Assembly: GCA_023213395.1 (NCBI GenBank)
Contig: CM041465.1
Location: 152,031,741 to 152,095,740 of the forward strand
From: Cycas panzhihuaensis
Taxonomy: Eukaryota > Cycadophyta
DNA length: 64,000 nt
Direction: 5' to 3'
In this document: one piece after another, positions 36,990 through 48,934 of the stretch
Position numbering within the stretch: the first letter of the stretch is position 1
Layout: every line of letters begins with the position of its first letter
Notes under the pieces: model-generated
Databases searched by the model: none
Seen by the model: the letters and a program-made list of their open reading frames with translations, nothing else
What the model was told of the DNA's origin: nothing
Made by a program: the position numbers and the translations under genes

Positions 36990-38945
36990 TACTCATTGTC
37001 AATATCAATAATCAAATAATTTATTAAGCATTAAAATAAGATGTCCTTCTTCATACAAACTTTAGATTAAGCTATGATTTGTTAACTTCCCTTTTAATAG
37101 AAATAGACACGCAAAGAGGAAATCTGGATTCACAAAGAACAAGAGAAAACTAGAAAAATAAATATTCTAACAATTTTTGTTGTTTGCATACTACACAAGC
37201 TCTCATTATATGTATGTATATTGCACATTAATAAACAATTATAGTTATAGCTAAAAATTGCCTGCACTTATGACTTCAACTCTTTCTACATTTACAATTA
37301 ATAGATACTTGTAGTCACAACTCAAAACCACTTGTTTATAGTTTTAAAACTACCTATAGTTATAATCAATAATCATGTGCAATTGCAATCAATAATTGCC
37401 AATTATTCTAGTCAATAACTATCTACAACTACAATTAATAACTGCCTACTATTGTAGTAAAAGGACTCCCTAAAATTATAACTTAATAACTCTTTGTTTG
37501 TATACCATCAAAATTGCAAATGCAATCATGTTAGATGGATCACAATAGACTCCTTTTCAATCTCAATCAATCATGCCTCTTTTGATCATGATCATTAAAT
37601 CTTCTCCCACAATCATCAATAGTTCTTTTAGTATCCCAAACTCGATTCTTGTTATCTCCCAACACTCTCGCTTAGCCAAAGATTTAAGTATGATGCTTAT
37701 CATTACATTCACATATATCAATTGATTTGATACTCCAATAAAAGTTCTATGGTGTTCATGCATTTCATCAATAACTCACCCAGTGAGAACATCTATAGCC
37801 ATTTAATTTACATTATAAAAAGATGGATTGATGTCTCTTGACTTAACTCTTTCTTACAAAATGATGTTGTCTACAACATTTCTCCTAAATGCTAGTTGAT
37901 CCTACGTGCTCTTAATATTCTCTCTCTTTACTTCTCTCTTTATTCTCTCTCTTTAGCCACATTACAACCAACTTCTACTTTCTTATTAAGTTTTGGATAT
38001 TTCTTATGCATAATATTAATATATAATTATTCTCTATTATTTATATATTCTAGTGTATACTTTGAGATCTGTTTAATATAGTTATAGATTTATTATAATA
38101 TTATCTGAAAATTGCTCTATAAAATTAACATAGATCTATGTCTGTTCAATTGATTTGGTGTGAATCTGCCCTTGGGATTTTTGCAAGTAGTATTTATCTC
38201 CTTAATTTTAAACCCCTTACCTCAAATTTATAAACATTGGAAATAAATTTTTTTCTCACATATTAGATATGCATACATTACTTGTCATATGCCTTATGCT
38301 ACATTTGATTGCCTATATTTATTTGATGTTTGCTTTATGCTACATGTAATTGAGCATATACTGTGGTTACCTATGCATATTGCATTTACCCTTCATTAAC
38401 AATGCAAAAGGGATTTGGACTCTATAACACCTTTTCATCATAGAGGTATAACTTCATAGGTTGAGTCGCATGATAATCATTACTTTTTTTGTTTGTTTTG
38501 TATACTCTTTTTGTTGTATTTTACTCAATTTTTTTTTTTTTTTTTTTTTGCATTTTAAACATTGATTTTGAATACAATTTCTTTTTTTAAATGGCCCATT
38601 GCATAGATATTCTTAGGTAGATATGAATTGAGTCATCATGATCTAAAAATAGACACCATATAAGAAAGTTATACCCCTTTTACTTTTCCACTTTTATCCA
38701 TTGGCCCATTTTACAATTCAAATCCTAAAAGATAACATATTTCACTCAAAACCTAAATTTTATATCAATTTAAAGACCTATTTTTCAAATTCATGTTATA
38801 AATACTTCTAATCTAAGGTCGTTTAATTCTTAGAATAATTGTTACACTTATTTGCTTACACTCAAATAAGGTTTCTTGCCCCATTCCCTACTTGACTTTC
38901 TTTAAATAAGATATACATTATCTAATTTTGAATGTATTTGTGTTG
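36990..38945. other. AT-rich region with degenerate tandem repeats
   Basis: 37225-37490 consists of loose repeats of an ATAACTACCTACAATTG-like word about 30-45 bp long. 38528-38549 is oligo-T. 38290-38350 has two copies of a GCTTTATGCTACAT-like unit. No protein is readable. Confidence 0.5.
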
Positions 38946-38949
38946 TTAG

Positions 38950-39450
38950 ACTAAAGTTTGATATATGCTCCTTCATTGTAATCAAACTTTCAAATTTTGG
39001 CTTATTATTTTATTATTTTATATCATTTTTCTACTATACTATGACTCGTTGTGTAATTTTGTTGATTATATCATGTATATTACTCATTTTTTTTAGTACC
39101 ATATTGTACATCCTCTTCATAATTTCTATAATACCGCTATATTATACTACATCTATTCTTATAATACCTACAATATATTACAGGATACTAATTCATTTTC
39201 TATAGTATTGTCTATGATCATACCATGCTTTTCTAATTTGATTCATGTAGCATTCATGTAACTATTCCTCTATGTTTCCATAGTATAGATTATTTTGGTG
39301 ATACAGTTTCATCAACATAATTACTTTTCTTATATTTAGCATATTTTATTTATTTTTATATTTTACATTTCTATTTATTATTTATTTATTGTTAATTTTT
39401 TATTTATCACTCTCACAATTACTCATTCTTCTCACTTATCTTATTTTAGT
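38950..39450 (+). repeat. Direct repeat copy 1 (main part)
   Basis: ACTAAAGTTTGATATATGC... to ...CACTTATCTTATTTT. It aligns with 46899-47102 plus 54318-54612 (copy 2, split by element G). The short right part of copy 1 (AAAGTAAGAGCCTTTATGCC..., 46854-46898) lies beyond LTR H' and element F. Copy 2 continues into sequence that ends at the primer site 55206, so both are probably LTR-derived parts of element J or a relative. Confidence 0.7.
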
Positions 39451-39453
39451 TTT

Positions 39454-39560
39454 GGAGGCTAAAATTTTGACATGTTGCCAGTGCGGTTTCCCCCCCCAAA
39501 CCTTCATCGGGGGGTTCCAAGGGTGGTGGGAGCCCCCCTTAGCTAGGGGGATGCAGTGGG
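39454..39560 (+). repeat. LTR copy H', left part (split by element F)
   Basis: GGAGGCTAAAATTTTGAC... matches the - strand of the solo LTR at 48340-48929. H' lacks about the first 30 bp of that LTR. The part is unusually rich in C and G runs (39491-39550), with four runs of three or more G within about 43 bp. The rest of H' is at 46330-46852. Confidence 0.8.
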
Positions 39561-40625
39561 TGATCCCAAAATAGAGCTTAATTGGTGAAGAAGTCAATTA
39601 TCAACCTTTTCTCCTTGAGATCCTAGGAGTTAGTGTAGAAATCCCAATAACATCAAAAAAAAAAGAGCCCACAAAAGGAAATTCTATACCAAATCATTTA
39701 TTCTTGACATTGCTCCAAATGTATGAGGAGTAGTACTTTTATTAAACTATGAAAATCTCTATTTAATGGTGGAGAAATCAACTAGCAAAAGAACGGTTAA
39801 ATTACAAGGAATAAATGATACAATTATACTATAAGTGGACTCCAACCCTCCAAAATGCTTCTCCAAGGATGCTTCCCAAGTCAAGTACCTTTCACCTCCA
39901 AGAACCACCTCTCCAACCCGTAATAGGGCTCAATTTATAGAAAGAAACACAAATTGCATGTTTAACAAGTGGCAATCATGCAAGTATAACCACTAATCAC
40001 CAGAATGCATGTTGTCCAAGTGGCCTTCATGTAATTCTTAAAGTTTGTGGCTTGTAACTAACCTTAACAGACTCTAATTTGGCTCAAGTTTGGTAGAAAT
40101 ATAGGACCATATGTCCCCTCCACTTACACAAAATTTTAGCTCATTTGGATGTCATTTGATTGCATTTTTATTCATTTAATGATAATATATATTTGTTATT
40201 TTTCTGCTAGCTGTGGGATTAATTTTATGCAAAATAAGGCTTGAACTTGTGGCTTGTAACTAACCTTAACGAATACCAATTTAGTGTAAATTTGGTTCGC
40301 ATGTAGAAATGCATGTTCCCTCTACTTCCTCAAAATTTTAGCTCTTTTGGATGTCATTTGGCCATAGTTTTATTCATTTAATGATAATATGTATTTGTTG
40401 TTTTTCTGCTACCTGTGGGATTAATTTTATGAAAAACAAGGCTTGAACTCGAATCAAATGATATTTTATGAACCCCGCCTTTTGTACACATGTAGTGGGA
40501 TGTGTCTTATACCTTTACACAAAATTTCATATAAGTTTGATACCATTTGGCCATATCTCTTTTAGTTATGCCAATGCCTAGCATTTTCTGCATCCTGTAA
40601 ACATATGGTAGATCCTCCTAGATTA
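39561..40625 (-). repeat. Left (3') LTR of element F
   Basis: 1065 bp. Contains an internal tandem duplication of about 200 bp: unit 1 from about 40048 and unit 2 from about 40251, both starting GTGGCTTGTAACTAACCTTAAC, with a partial third unit to about 40560. The other LTR has the same arrangement, so the duplication predates insertion. Confidence 0.9.
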
Positions 40626-40642
40626 TGGCTCCCCTTCCTTGG
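40626..40642 (-). promoter_or_regulatory. Polypurine tract of element F
   Basis: On -, CCAAGGAAGGGGAGCCA abuts the 3' LTR. Purine-rich for 13 of its 17 bases. Confidence 0.65.
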
Positions 40643-40859
40643 AAAATAGCCAACTCCTGTTTGGCTTAGAATTGGAGATGGGGGAAGTGTTGTCTCATTA
40701 TTGCCTACTAAACCACTTGGACTTACTAGGCAATTGTCCTGCTACTCCAATCCTGAAAGATTCATATGTCTTATGTCTTGTTTTGGTAGATTTTCTCTCC
40801 AAGACATAATCTTCCTTGAGAGGCTCCTCACTTTCCAAATACAAGTCATCAACTGAAGG

Positions 40860-42045
40860 TAAAGTGAACTGGTCTTATTCTTCATCTAACATGGAGAGCT
40901 CAAAGAGTTTTAAGTATTCATCATTTACTACTAAATATATTTGCATATAAGGTGGAAGATTAAGTTGGAAAGCATTGCCACCTACTTTTCTCAAAATCTT
41001 GAATGGTCCATACCTTATAGGTTTGAGTTTATTACCTTCTCTTTTTTAACCTCTCCTTGCTCAAGTATAACCATACTAAGTCTCCTTCTTGAAAAGTACA
41101 CTCTTGCCTATGCTTGTCATGTCTTTCCTTGTACTTTTGTTGAGTCCTTAGAAGTTGATCATGTACTTCTTTATGGACTTTCTGGATCTTCTCCAAGTAT
41201 CTTAAAGCCTTGTCATGCTCCTACTTCTCTTTGGCGGATCCTTCCTTAGCTTACATGGAAAACTCTAAGTCAAATGGACTTTGAGGTAAGTATCCCAAAC
41301 AAACTTCAAAAGGTACTTTAGAGTGTGATGCATGCATTGCTCTATTAAATGCAAATTATAGAAAAGCTAATAATTCATCCCAAGTCTTTGGATGCTTGGA
41401 ATTGTATCCCCTCAATAAATGTACCAAAGTTCTGCTCACTACTTCAGTTTGTCCATCTGTTTAAGGATGGAAACTTGTACTCCTCTTTAATTTGGTATCC
41501 ATCATCTCCCATAGTGACTTCCAAAATGATGAAAGGAATCGAGTGTCCCAATTTGAAATGATGGAAGAAGGTAAGCTAAAATTCTTCCATACATGCTCAA
41601 AGAATAACTCAGCTGCTCCTGTTCCTGTGATTGTCTTCTTACAAGGTATTAGATATATCATTTTACTGAACCTATCTATAACAATAAAGAGATAATCATG
41701 TCCCTTCCTAGTCATAGGAAGTCCCCCTAAGAAATCAATGGAGATACTTTCCCAAGGTCTAGTGGGAATAGGAAGTGGTGTATACAATCCTAATTTTCTA
41801 GAAGAAGACTTAAAAGTATTACATATTACACATTATTTTACATATTTTTTTACATCATTTAATATTTTTGGCCATACAACATATCTTCTCAAGTTTTTTA
41901 AAGTCTTCCCTATACCAAAGTGACCAGCTACTTTAAAAGTATGGGCTTCTCTAAGCCACTTGATCTTGTCTCCTTTTAATGGAACATATAGCTGCTCCCC
42001 TTTGAAAAGTAGACCATCCTTCCAAGCAAGTTGGGAAGGTCTTAC
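40860..42045 (-). pseudogene. Integrase of element F
   Basis: Zinc domain: WLREAHTFKVAGHFGIGKTL (about 41960) with the His pair, then YVK-stop-CVICN (about 41830). Core: SISIDFLGGLPMTRKG with first Asp (about 41736), FIVIDRFSKMIYLIPC, second Asp in NWDTRFLSSFWK (family SDRD; here NWDT), and HP-stop-TDGQTEVV with Glu (about 41450). Then the GKSPFEVVYG-like VPFEVCLGYLP and KERHDKHRQECTFQEGDLVW, GPFKILRKVGGNAFQLNLP (GPF domain). A weak tail, VLERKSTKTRHKTYESF, near 40810-40860 could be a decayed chromodomain, but I am not sure. Stops at 41460 and elsewhere sit at expected Gln or Trp codons. Confidence 0.9.
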
Positions 42046-43530
42046 TTAGGCTAGGTTCTCTAATTCTTCCATCAAAGCTTCATCTTCATGGTACAAGTAT
42101 TTATGCTCTTCATGATGCATTAGCTCCACCTGCAAACTCATAAGAGAACTACAAATAAAAGTAGAAGAAGAAGTGGAACAAGGTGGTCTAGATAACATAT
42201 CAGTAATTTTGTTAGTAGATCCCTTTTTGTACTTAATTACAATAATGAATTGTTGTAGATAACTCATCCACTTCATGTGTCTTACTTGCCATAATTTACT
42301 TTGGGTTTGTAAAAATTGAAGAGGCTTATGATCGGTATGAACTACAACCTCTTTTCTAAGTAAGTAAGACCTCCAATGCTTGCATGCTTGATGAAGTGCA
42401 AACATTTCTCGATCATATGTTGGGTAGTTTTTCACTTGAGGGGTGAAGAATTTTGAATGGTAAGCAATAGGCTTCCCATCTTGAATAAGGACAACTCCCA
42501 TCGTATTTCCACTTGCATTAGCTTCTACTTCAAAAGGCCTTTGCAAATTTGGCATTGCCAAAATTAGTACTTCACAAATTTTCTTCTTTAAAAGAAGAAA
42601 AGCTTCTTCCTCCTTGGAACCCCAAGTAAACTTTTTACTAGATTTTGTCAATCCATATAGAGGTGCTGCAACTTGTGAGAAATGAAGAATAAACTTTCTC
42701 AAGTATTGACAAGCTCCTAAAAAACTTCTCACCTCTGTGATGTTTGTTGGCCTAGGCCATTTAAGGATGGCTTGAGTCTTGAGTGGATCGATGCTCAACT
42801 TTCCTCCTCCAACCACAAATCCTAAAAAGATTAAGTTCTCCTTGCCAAATTCACACTTCTTCACATTAAGCTTCAAATGATGCTTAGCCATAGTCTTTAA
42901 AACTTCTTCTATGTGCTGTAAATGTTCCTCCCATGTGTTAATCAAAATTAAAATGTCATCAAGATAGACAACAATAAAATTATCCAAGTAAGGCCTTAAC
43001 ATTTCATTCATTAGCCTAATGAATGTTGCAGGAGCATTACACAATCTAAAAGGCATAACCATCTATTCAAAGAGTTCTTGCTTTGTTTCGAAGGCTGTCT
43101 TCTATGTGTCCTCCTCCTTGATCCTAACTTGGTGATAACTGTTTTTCAAATCCAACTTAGTAAAATAATAAGCATGCTAAATTTGATCAAGCAAATCATC
43201 TATCTGAGGTAAAGGGTAGCAATTTTTAATTGTAATTTTATTCAAAGCACGAAAGTCTATACAAATTCTCCATCCTCCATCCTTCTTAGGCACCAAGACA
43301 ATTGGTGACCCACAAGGTGAACATGAAGGTCTTATGACCCCTTGATCAAGCAACTCCTCAACTTGCCTCTTTATCTCATTATTCTCTATAATGGAGTGCT
43401 TATACAAAGCAACATTAGGCAATAGTGCATCTCCTACAAGAATGATTTCATGCTCTATCTTTCTCTTTGGTGGTAGCCCATCAACATGTTAAAATAGAAT
43501 ATCATATCTTGTCTTTAACTCCTCAATTTG
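42046..43530 (-). pseudogene. Reverse transcriptase and RNase H of element F
   Basis: [71 protein letters not shown], a stop, then KLDLKNSYHQVRI, MPFRLCNAPATF and the active site VVYLDDILI (intact Asp pair, about 42962-42967). RNase H: RPFEVEANASGNTMGVVL, where the catalytic Asp of DAS is Asn (codon 42517-42519), then YDREMFALHQACKHWRSYLL and VVHTDHKPLQFLQ (Glu and second Asp kept). Ends MLSRPP and a linker to 42046. Stops near 43175 and 43065 split it into two main open stretches. Confidence 0.95.
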
Positions 43531-43917
43531 TTGCATTTATTTAAGTGATATAAGAAGAGTGTGAGTAGAAGGACCTTCTTCATCTCCTGGCTCTTCTTTT
43601 CTCCTTACCATTAAGATGATGAATTTACCACATGCATTGATCATCCTTTTTACTTGAGTGGCTGAAATTAATGTTAGCTTATCCAAGTGCTTCTTTGTGG
43701 CCTTTATGATGAAGCCCTTATTATCCTTCATCAACTAATACTTTCTCTCCCTTCGATAGAAGAGTGCATCTTGATTCCACAAGTAGGGACTCTTAAGCAT
43801 AACATAGCATACATCTACTGGCACCACATCACATATTACTTCATCAACAAAATCATTAGTGATGGAAAATTTAAGTGTACATTGCTTTGATATTTACATT
43901 TTCACATCTTTATGGAT

Positions 43918-44223
43918 CTAACCAAGAGGATATGGGTGAGGGTGAGGAGTAGTTACCAACCCAATGCTTTTTACTAAACTTTCTGAGATCAAATTCTTTT
44001 GGCTCCCCAGATCTATAATGGCACCAATAATATTATTTCCTACTTTAAGCTTCAAGTGAAATAGTTCCTCCCTTGTAGCATCATCTCTACAATTTGTAAG
44101 TAGAGTAACCTTCTCTTCTTCTCCTTCACTTTGAATCTCTACCTCAGAAAGTAGTGCTTTCCTTTTTTCCTTATTTCTTAATTCCATATCCTTAATATGC
44201 TTTGGCTTTAGCTCTGGATGCAA
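43918..44223 (-). pseudogene. Aspartic protease of element F
   Basis: LKLKVGNNIIGAIIDLGSQKNLIS has the catalytic triad region (consensus IDSGSxxNFI; here IDLGSQKNLI), then LVKSIGL. The DLGS form keeps Asp and Gly. It is preceded by a Glu/Lys-rich linker from the zinc knuckle. A stop at 43918 and several further stops separate it from RT. Confidence 0.8.
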
Positions 44224-44226
44224 CTT

Positions 44227-45130
44227 CTAATACTTTGCTGTAATATGACCACTAATATCAAAATGCTCACAATAGTTAGAACTTTTAACAAAATTAGTTC
44301 TTTTCTTCTTTCCTTCTTGCCTTTTCGATGAGAGCAATTTAGGATTCTTTTCATACTTATTAGAAGTAAAAGTAGAATCTTTAGACATGAATGTAGGTTT
44401 CTTGCTTTTATTTTCTATTTCCATAGCCATTCTACTTGCTTTTCCAATGGATTAAACCTTAAAAAGCCTTAGTTCCTTCATTATGTATTCATGTAATCCT
44501 CCAATGAATTTCATAAGAGTGATATATTCATCAATATTAATACCAAGTAGTATGCCATGCCTAAAAAATAAAGAAGTATAGTCTTGGACACATACACCTC
44601 TCCCTTGGTGTAAATATTGCCAAGTGACCCATTGGTATTCCTCATGACCTATGGGGTAGTATTGCTTCTTTATTATTTTCTTAAAATCCATCCATGAAAA
44701 AGAAGATACATCATGAGTCTTCAAATATGCATTCCACCATGTCAATGCATGTTTATACAACTTGAGCCTAGCAAATGAAAGCTTTTGAGCATTACTATAA
44801 GCATAAATTGTGAAGTGGGTTTCAAGTTGATCCAACCAATGGTCCAACTTTTTAGCATTTACCTCTCCATCATAAGTTGGAATATCCAACTTTATCTCCA
44901 CCTTGAAGGGTTGATGAGATGAAGTACCCTTGCTTTCTTCAAATGAGTGCTTTAAGGTCTCCTCTTTTTCCTCTTCATGGTTGTGGTCATATGTGAATCC
45001 TCCTTCAACTTCCTTCTCTTTGCCTTTTCCTTTGACTAGAGGTAGAAGTTTGGTCATCATTTGCATTAAGACTTTTACGTTCTTTTCAAGATTTTCAAAT
45101 CTAATTTCTCTATCTTCTTTTTATGCCATG
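44227..45130 (-). pseudogene. gag of element F
   Basis: Capsid protein. FKVEIKLDIPTYDGEVNAKKLDHWLDQLETHF (about 44910-44810), ARLKLYKHALTWWNAYL and FKKIIKKQYYP are the retrotrans-gag domain with WxxxLE and ALxWWxxY patterns. After two stops near 44440 a basic segment leads to a zinc knuckle, SNYCEHFDISGHITAKY (consensus CxxCxxxGHxxxxC), in which the second and last Cys are Phe and Tyr, so the metal site is lost. The likely start is near 45130 in another frame; 204 codons are open from 45066. Confidence 0.85.
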
Positions 45131-45245
45131 GTGCTTGGATTCTTTCTTTGTCTTCTTGGTGATTACAACACAAGAAAAGCTTCACCTTTCTCTTTGTATC
45201 CTTTCCTTATTTGTACCATTCAAGTCCCTACAACAAACATCATAT

Positions 45246-45257
45246 GCTTTGATACCA
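45246..45257 (-). other. Primer binding site of element F
   Basis: On -, TGGTATCAAAGC, one mismatch from the initiator tRNA-Met complement TGGTATCAGAGC, five bases from the LTR edge. Confidence 0.8.
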
Positions 45258-45262
45258 AAATA

Positions 45263-46329
45263 TGATCCCAAAATAGAGCTTAATTGGTGAAGAAGTCAAT
45301 TATCAACCTTTTCTCCTTGAGATCCTTAGAGTTAGTGTAGAAATCCCAATAACATCAAAATAAAAATGAGCCCACAAAAGAAAATTCTATACCAAATCAT
45401 TTATTCTTGATATTGCTCCAAAAGTATGAGTAGTATTACTTTTATTAAACTATAAAAATCTCCATTTAATGGTGGAGAAATCAATTAGCAAAAGAATGGT
45501 TAAATTGCAAGGAATAAATGATACAATTATACCATAAGGGGGACTCCAACCATTCAAAATGCTTCTCCAAGGATTCTTCCCAAGTCAAGTGCCTTTAACC
45601 TCTAAGAACCACCTCTCCAACCCATAATAGGGCTCAATTTATAGAAAGAAACCCAAATTGCATGTTTAACAAGTAACAATCATGCAAGTATAACCACTAA
45701 TCACCAGAATGCATGTTGTCCAAGTGGCCTTTGTGCAATTCTTAAAATTTTTGGCTTGTAACTGACCTTAAAAAACTCTAATTTAGCTCAAATTTTATAC
45801 ATGTATAGGAATGCATGTCCCCTTATCTTTCTCAAAATTTTAGCTCATTTTGATGTCATTGGCCTACATTTGTATTCATTTAATGATAATATGTATTTGT
45901 TGTTTTTCTACTAGTTATGGGATTAATTTTATGCAAAATAAGGCTTGAACTTATAGCTTGTAACTAACCGTAATGAACTCTAATTCAAATTAAATTTGGT
46001 ACATATATATAAATTCATGTCCCCTCTACTTCCACAAAATTTTAGCTCTTTTGGATGTCATTTAGCTGAATTTTTATTCATTTAATAATAATATGTATTT
46101 GCTATTTTTATGCTAGCTGTGGGATTAATTTTATGAAAACTAAGGCTTGAACTCTAATCAAATGATATTTTTTGAACCCCACCTTTTGTACACATGTAGT
46201 AGGATGTGTCTTCTACCTTTACACAAAATTTCATATAATTTTAATATAATTTGGCCATATCTCTTTCAGTTATGCCAATGCCTAGCATTTTCTACATCCT
46301 GTAAACATATGGTAGATCCTCCTAGATCA
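45263..46329 (-). repeat. Right (5') LTR of element F
   Basis: 1067 bp, end-to-end match to 39561-40625, including the tandem 200-bp units. About 4 per cent differences in the first 155 bp by eye, and clearly more in the middle. Confidence 0.9.
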
Positions 46330-46852
46330 ATGGATGTGGAAAGCCCCCTGCAAAGAGGGGGTTTAGGGGCAATATCCCCCAACCAAAAAAAATTAGCATT
46401 GAAAAGTATATTAAATTTTAAAGAGAATTAGGATCGTTTGCTCAAAATACCCTAGATTCTACAGTCAAGATTTGTGCCTTGGATGACCCTCTCATATAGC
46501 TTGATTTAGGGTATTTTTCATTATGTTGATAGTGTTCAATATACTGTGAGGAGTTGGGCAGCTGGTTGTTGTTGCTTTGAGCACTCTACTATAGGATTAT
46601 GTACATTTTCTCCATTTTATAATAATAAAGATCAATACCTTTCTTGTGTGGATGTTTCCCTAACACACTGTGAAGGTTTTACCATGTTATATCGGGTGTA
46701 CATGTGATGCTTGGCTTTCTTGTTCATTTTATTGTTTTATCTCTAGTTTAAGAACTTGCATATTAAATTTTAGTTTTGATTCCTATAACTAGTTGTAAGA
46801 ATAGTTTAGATCTTGGTGGTAGTTTAAGGGTTAGGACCTTATCTTCTCAACA
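46330..46852 (+). repeat. LTR copy H', right part
   Basis: Continues H' after element F, ending ACCTTATCTTCTCAACA at 46852. It matches the - strand of 48340-48929 along its length, including GATTTGTGCCTTGGATGAC and TTTAGATCTTGGTGG. Confidence 0.85.
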
Positions 46853-47102
46853 CAAAGTAAGAGCCTTTATGCCTTATTTGATTTATTTTTATTTTTACAC
46901 TAAAGTTTGATACATGCTCCTTTATTATAATCAAACTTTCAAATTTTGGCTTATTATTTTGTTGTTTTCTATTGTTTTTCTACTATGCCATGGCTCGTTG
47001 TGTAATTTTGGTGATTGTATCACATATATTACTCATTTTTTGTAGTACCATATTGTATATCCCCTTTATAATTTCTATAATATCACTCTATTATACTATG
47101 TA

Positions 47103-47518
47103 TAGGATGTTTCTTCTCATCAACACTCTTTGAGATAACAAAAAAATAACAATTACAACCATATCATTCTATTCAATAGGGCAAACAAATTAACCGAGAA
47201 CTTCAAAAGAATACCAAAGTGCTAAATGATCACTAAAATAGAGAGCACTGTAGCACAATCTTTATAAAAAGTTATATCAAGATAACCATCATTTATAATT
47301 TATGACCCTTATATAGACAAAAGAAGGTCTTTTACATGTAATCCTATTGGTGGCCTAAGCGGCCTTACATTCTATTGAATAGCATAGTGGCCTTGCATAC
47401 CATCGGCCAACTTGTCAGCTCATGCATAAAGTTCCATAATTAAACTTATCTTATAACTTACTGATAGCTCTTTGTATAATAGTGGTTTACATAACTTAGC
47501 GAGATAAGTTATGTAACA
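47103..47518 (-). repeat. Left (3') LTR of element G
   Basis: 416 bp; on - it starts TGTTACATAACTTATC. It contains two GGTGGCC/GTGGCCTT-like units around 47350-47395. Confidence 0.9.
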
Positions 47519-47531
47519 AGTCCCCTCCCCT
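47519..47531 (-). promoter_or_regulatory. Polypurine tract of element G
   Basis: On -, AGGGGAGGGGACT directly before the 3' LTR. Confidence 0.75.
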
Positions 47532-47539
47532 AAGATGTT

Positions 47540-48339
47540 GAGTCCTTGAGGCATATGAGATGTAGGTGCTTTTTGATAAAATCATTGAACTCCCAACTTG
47601 TTTCATCAGAGTTGTAGCCTGTCCACTGTATCAAATATTCTAAAATAGACTTATTTTAGAGACGGCATTATTTGATAGCTGATATATATTTTGGAGGTTC
47701 AAACAAGGTTTTTTCTTCATCCAAAATTAGAAGGGTTATTCAGGGAATGTGAGTTTTGTTTAAACACTTCTGAAGATAGGAGACGTGAAAAACATTATGG
47801 ATGTTTATGGTGGGAGGAAGGTTGAGAGCATATGCAAGTTTAGCAATATGTTTAAGGACTTTATAGGGGCCATAAGATCAAGGTCTAAGTTTGTGGCTCT
47901 TATGATGGCAAAGGGATTATTTCCTATAAGGTTGGAGACAAAGGAATACAAGATCAACAATATTAAAGGAGTGATTAGAACGGTGGCAGTCTGCTAATTG
48001 TTTCATTCAATTCTAGGCCATGGATAGGTTTTGTTTAAGGGTGTGGAGAATTTGGTCTATATGCTATAATTTTTCTTGTATTATTGTCATGCAAAGGTTG
48101 GTAGCTAAGGTATGGTGGGATGATGGGGGATACCTATAGAAAGCCAAAAATGAGGATATTCTAATGGCTAAATGATGTGAGGAGTTGTACCAATACTTAA
48201 TTAAGGCTAGCCATGATGTCCATTTAGACTGGTGGTCAGATGCAAAGCAATGTAAGTAGGTCTCCAGAGTTTTGTTAAGGACCTTAGATTAGCCATCAGT
48301 CTATGGATGGTATGTCAAATTCATATTGAGTGATGTTCC
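47540..48339 (-). pseudogene. Integrase C-terminal half and chromodomain of element G
   Basis: From 48339 down: LNMNLTYHP-stop-TDG holds the Glu-proximal HPQTDGQ block (about 48300). After a broken stretch, GPYKVLKHIAKLAYALNLP (about 47870) is the GPF/GPY module and IHNVFHVSYLQKCL (about 47800) follows it. The chromodomain reads EYLIQWTGYNSDETSWEF (about 47640-47585; consensus EYLVKWKGYPxxEATWE). A chromodomain targets insertion by binding modified histone H3. Many stops. The + strand frame at 47785-47997 is a shadow. Confidence 0.8.
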
Positions 48340-48934
48340 TGTTGTGAAGACAAGGTCCTAACCCTTAAACCGCCACCAAGATCTAAACTATTCTTGCAAT
48401 TAGTTATAGAAATCAGAACTAAAAATTACATGCAAGCTCTTAAACCAAAGATAAAACAATAAACTAAACAAGACAGCCAAACATACAAATACACTTGATA
48501 TAACATGGTAAAACCCTAGCAATGTGCTAGGGAAACATTCACATAGGAAAGGTATTGATCTTTATTGTCACAAAATGGAGAAAATATGCATGATCCTGTA
48601 GCAGAATGCTGACAGCAACAATAACCAATCGCCCAACTCCCTCATAGTACATTGAACATAATCAACATAAATGAGAAATGCCCTAAATCAAGCTAGATGA
48701 GAGAGTCATCCAAGGCACAAATCTTGACCATAGAATTAAGGTTATTTTTAGTGAACGGCCATGATTCTCTTTACAATTTAATATACTTTCAGTGCTAAAT
48801 TTTTAGGATCCTCTTTGTAGGGGGCTCTCACCCCCCTTGGAACCTCCTAAAAAAGGTCTGGGGGGGAAACTGCGCTGCCAAAGTGTCAAAATTTTAGCCT
48901 CCTAACCATTGTTTTCACATTACCCAACAGTTCC
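48335..48934 (-). mobile_element. Element H: solo LTR with perfect target duplication GTTCC
   Basis: 590 bp (48340-48929) bounded by TGTTGTG and CCCAACA, flanked by GTTCC at 48335-48339 and 48930-48934. On - it reads TGTTGGGTAATGTGAAAACA to ...CTTCACAACA. It sits inside the integrase core of element G, between LFCALG and LNMNLTYHP. No internal region remains, so it is the product of LTR-LTR recombination or of a non-autonomous element. A second copy, H', is at 39454-39560 and 46330-46852 in the opposite orientation. Superfamily undetermined. Confidence 0.92.

Larger units (their letters stand above)
39561..46329 (-). mobile_element. Element F: Ty3/gypsy retrotransposon, nearly complete
   Basis: On -: 5' LTR 46329-45263, tRNA-Met-type primer site, gag, protease, RT, RNase H, integrase, purine tract, 3' LTR 40625-39561. 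LTRs of 1067 and 1065 bp start TGATCCC and end ATCA (ATTA in the left copy). The five flanking bases are GTGGG on the left and ATGGA on the right, identical except for two G/A transitions, so a target duplication is likely. Inserted in LTR copy H'. Coding sequence is broken by stops but has open stretches of up to 338 codons. Confidence 0.95.

Noticed and set aside
36823-37011. 62-codon frame
   Set aside because: Falls inside the SINE-like element and its A-rich tail.
47785-47997. 70-codon + strand frame
   Set aside because: Shadow of the integrase C-terminal module of G on -.
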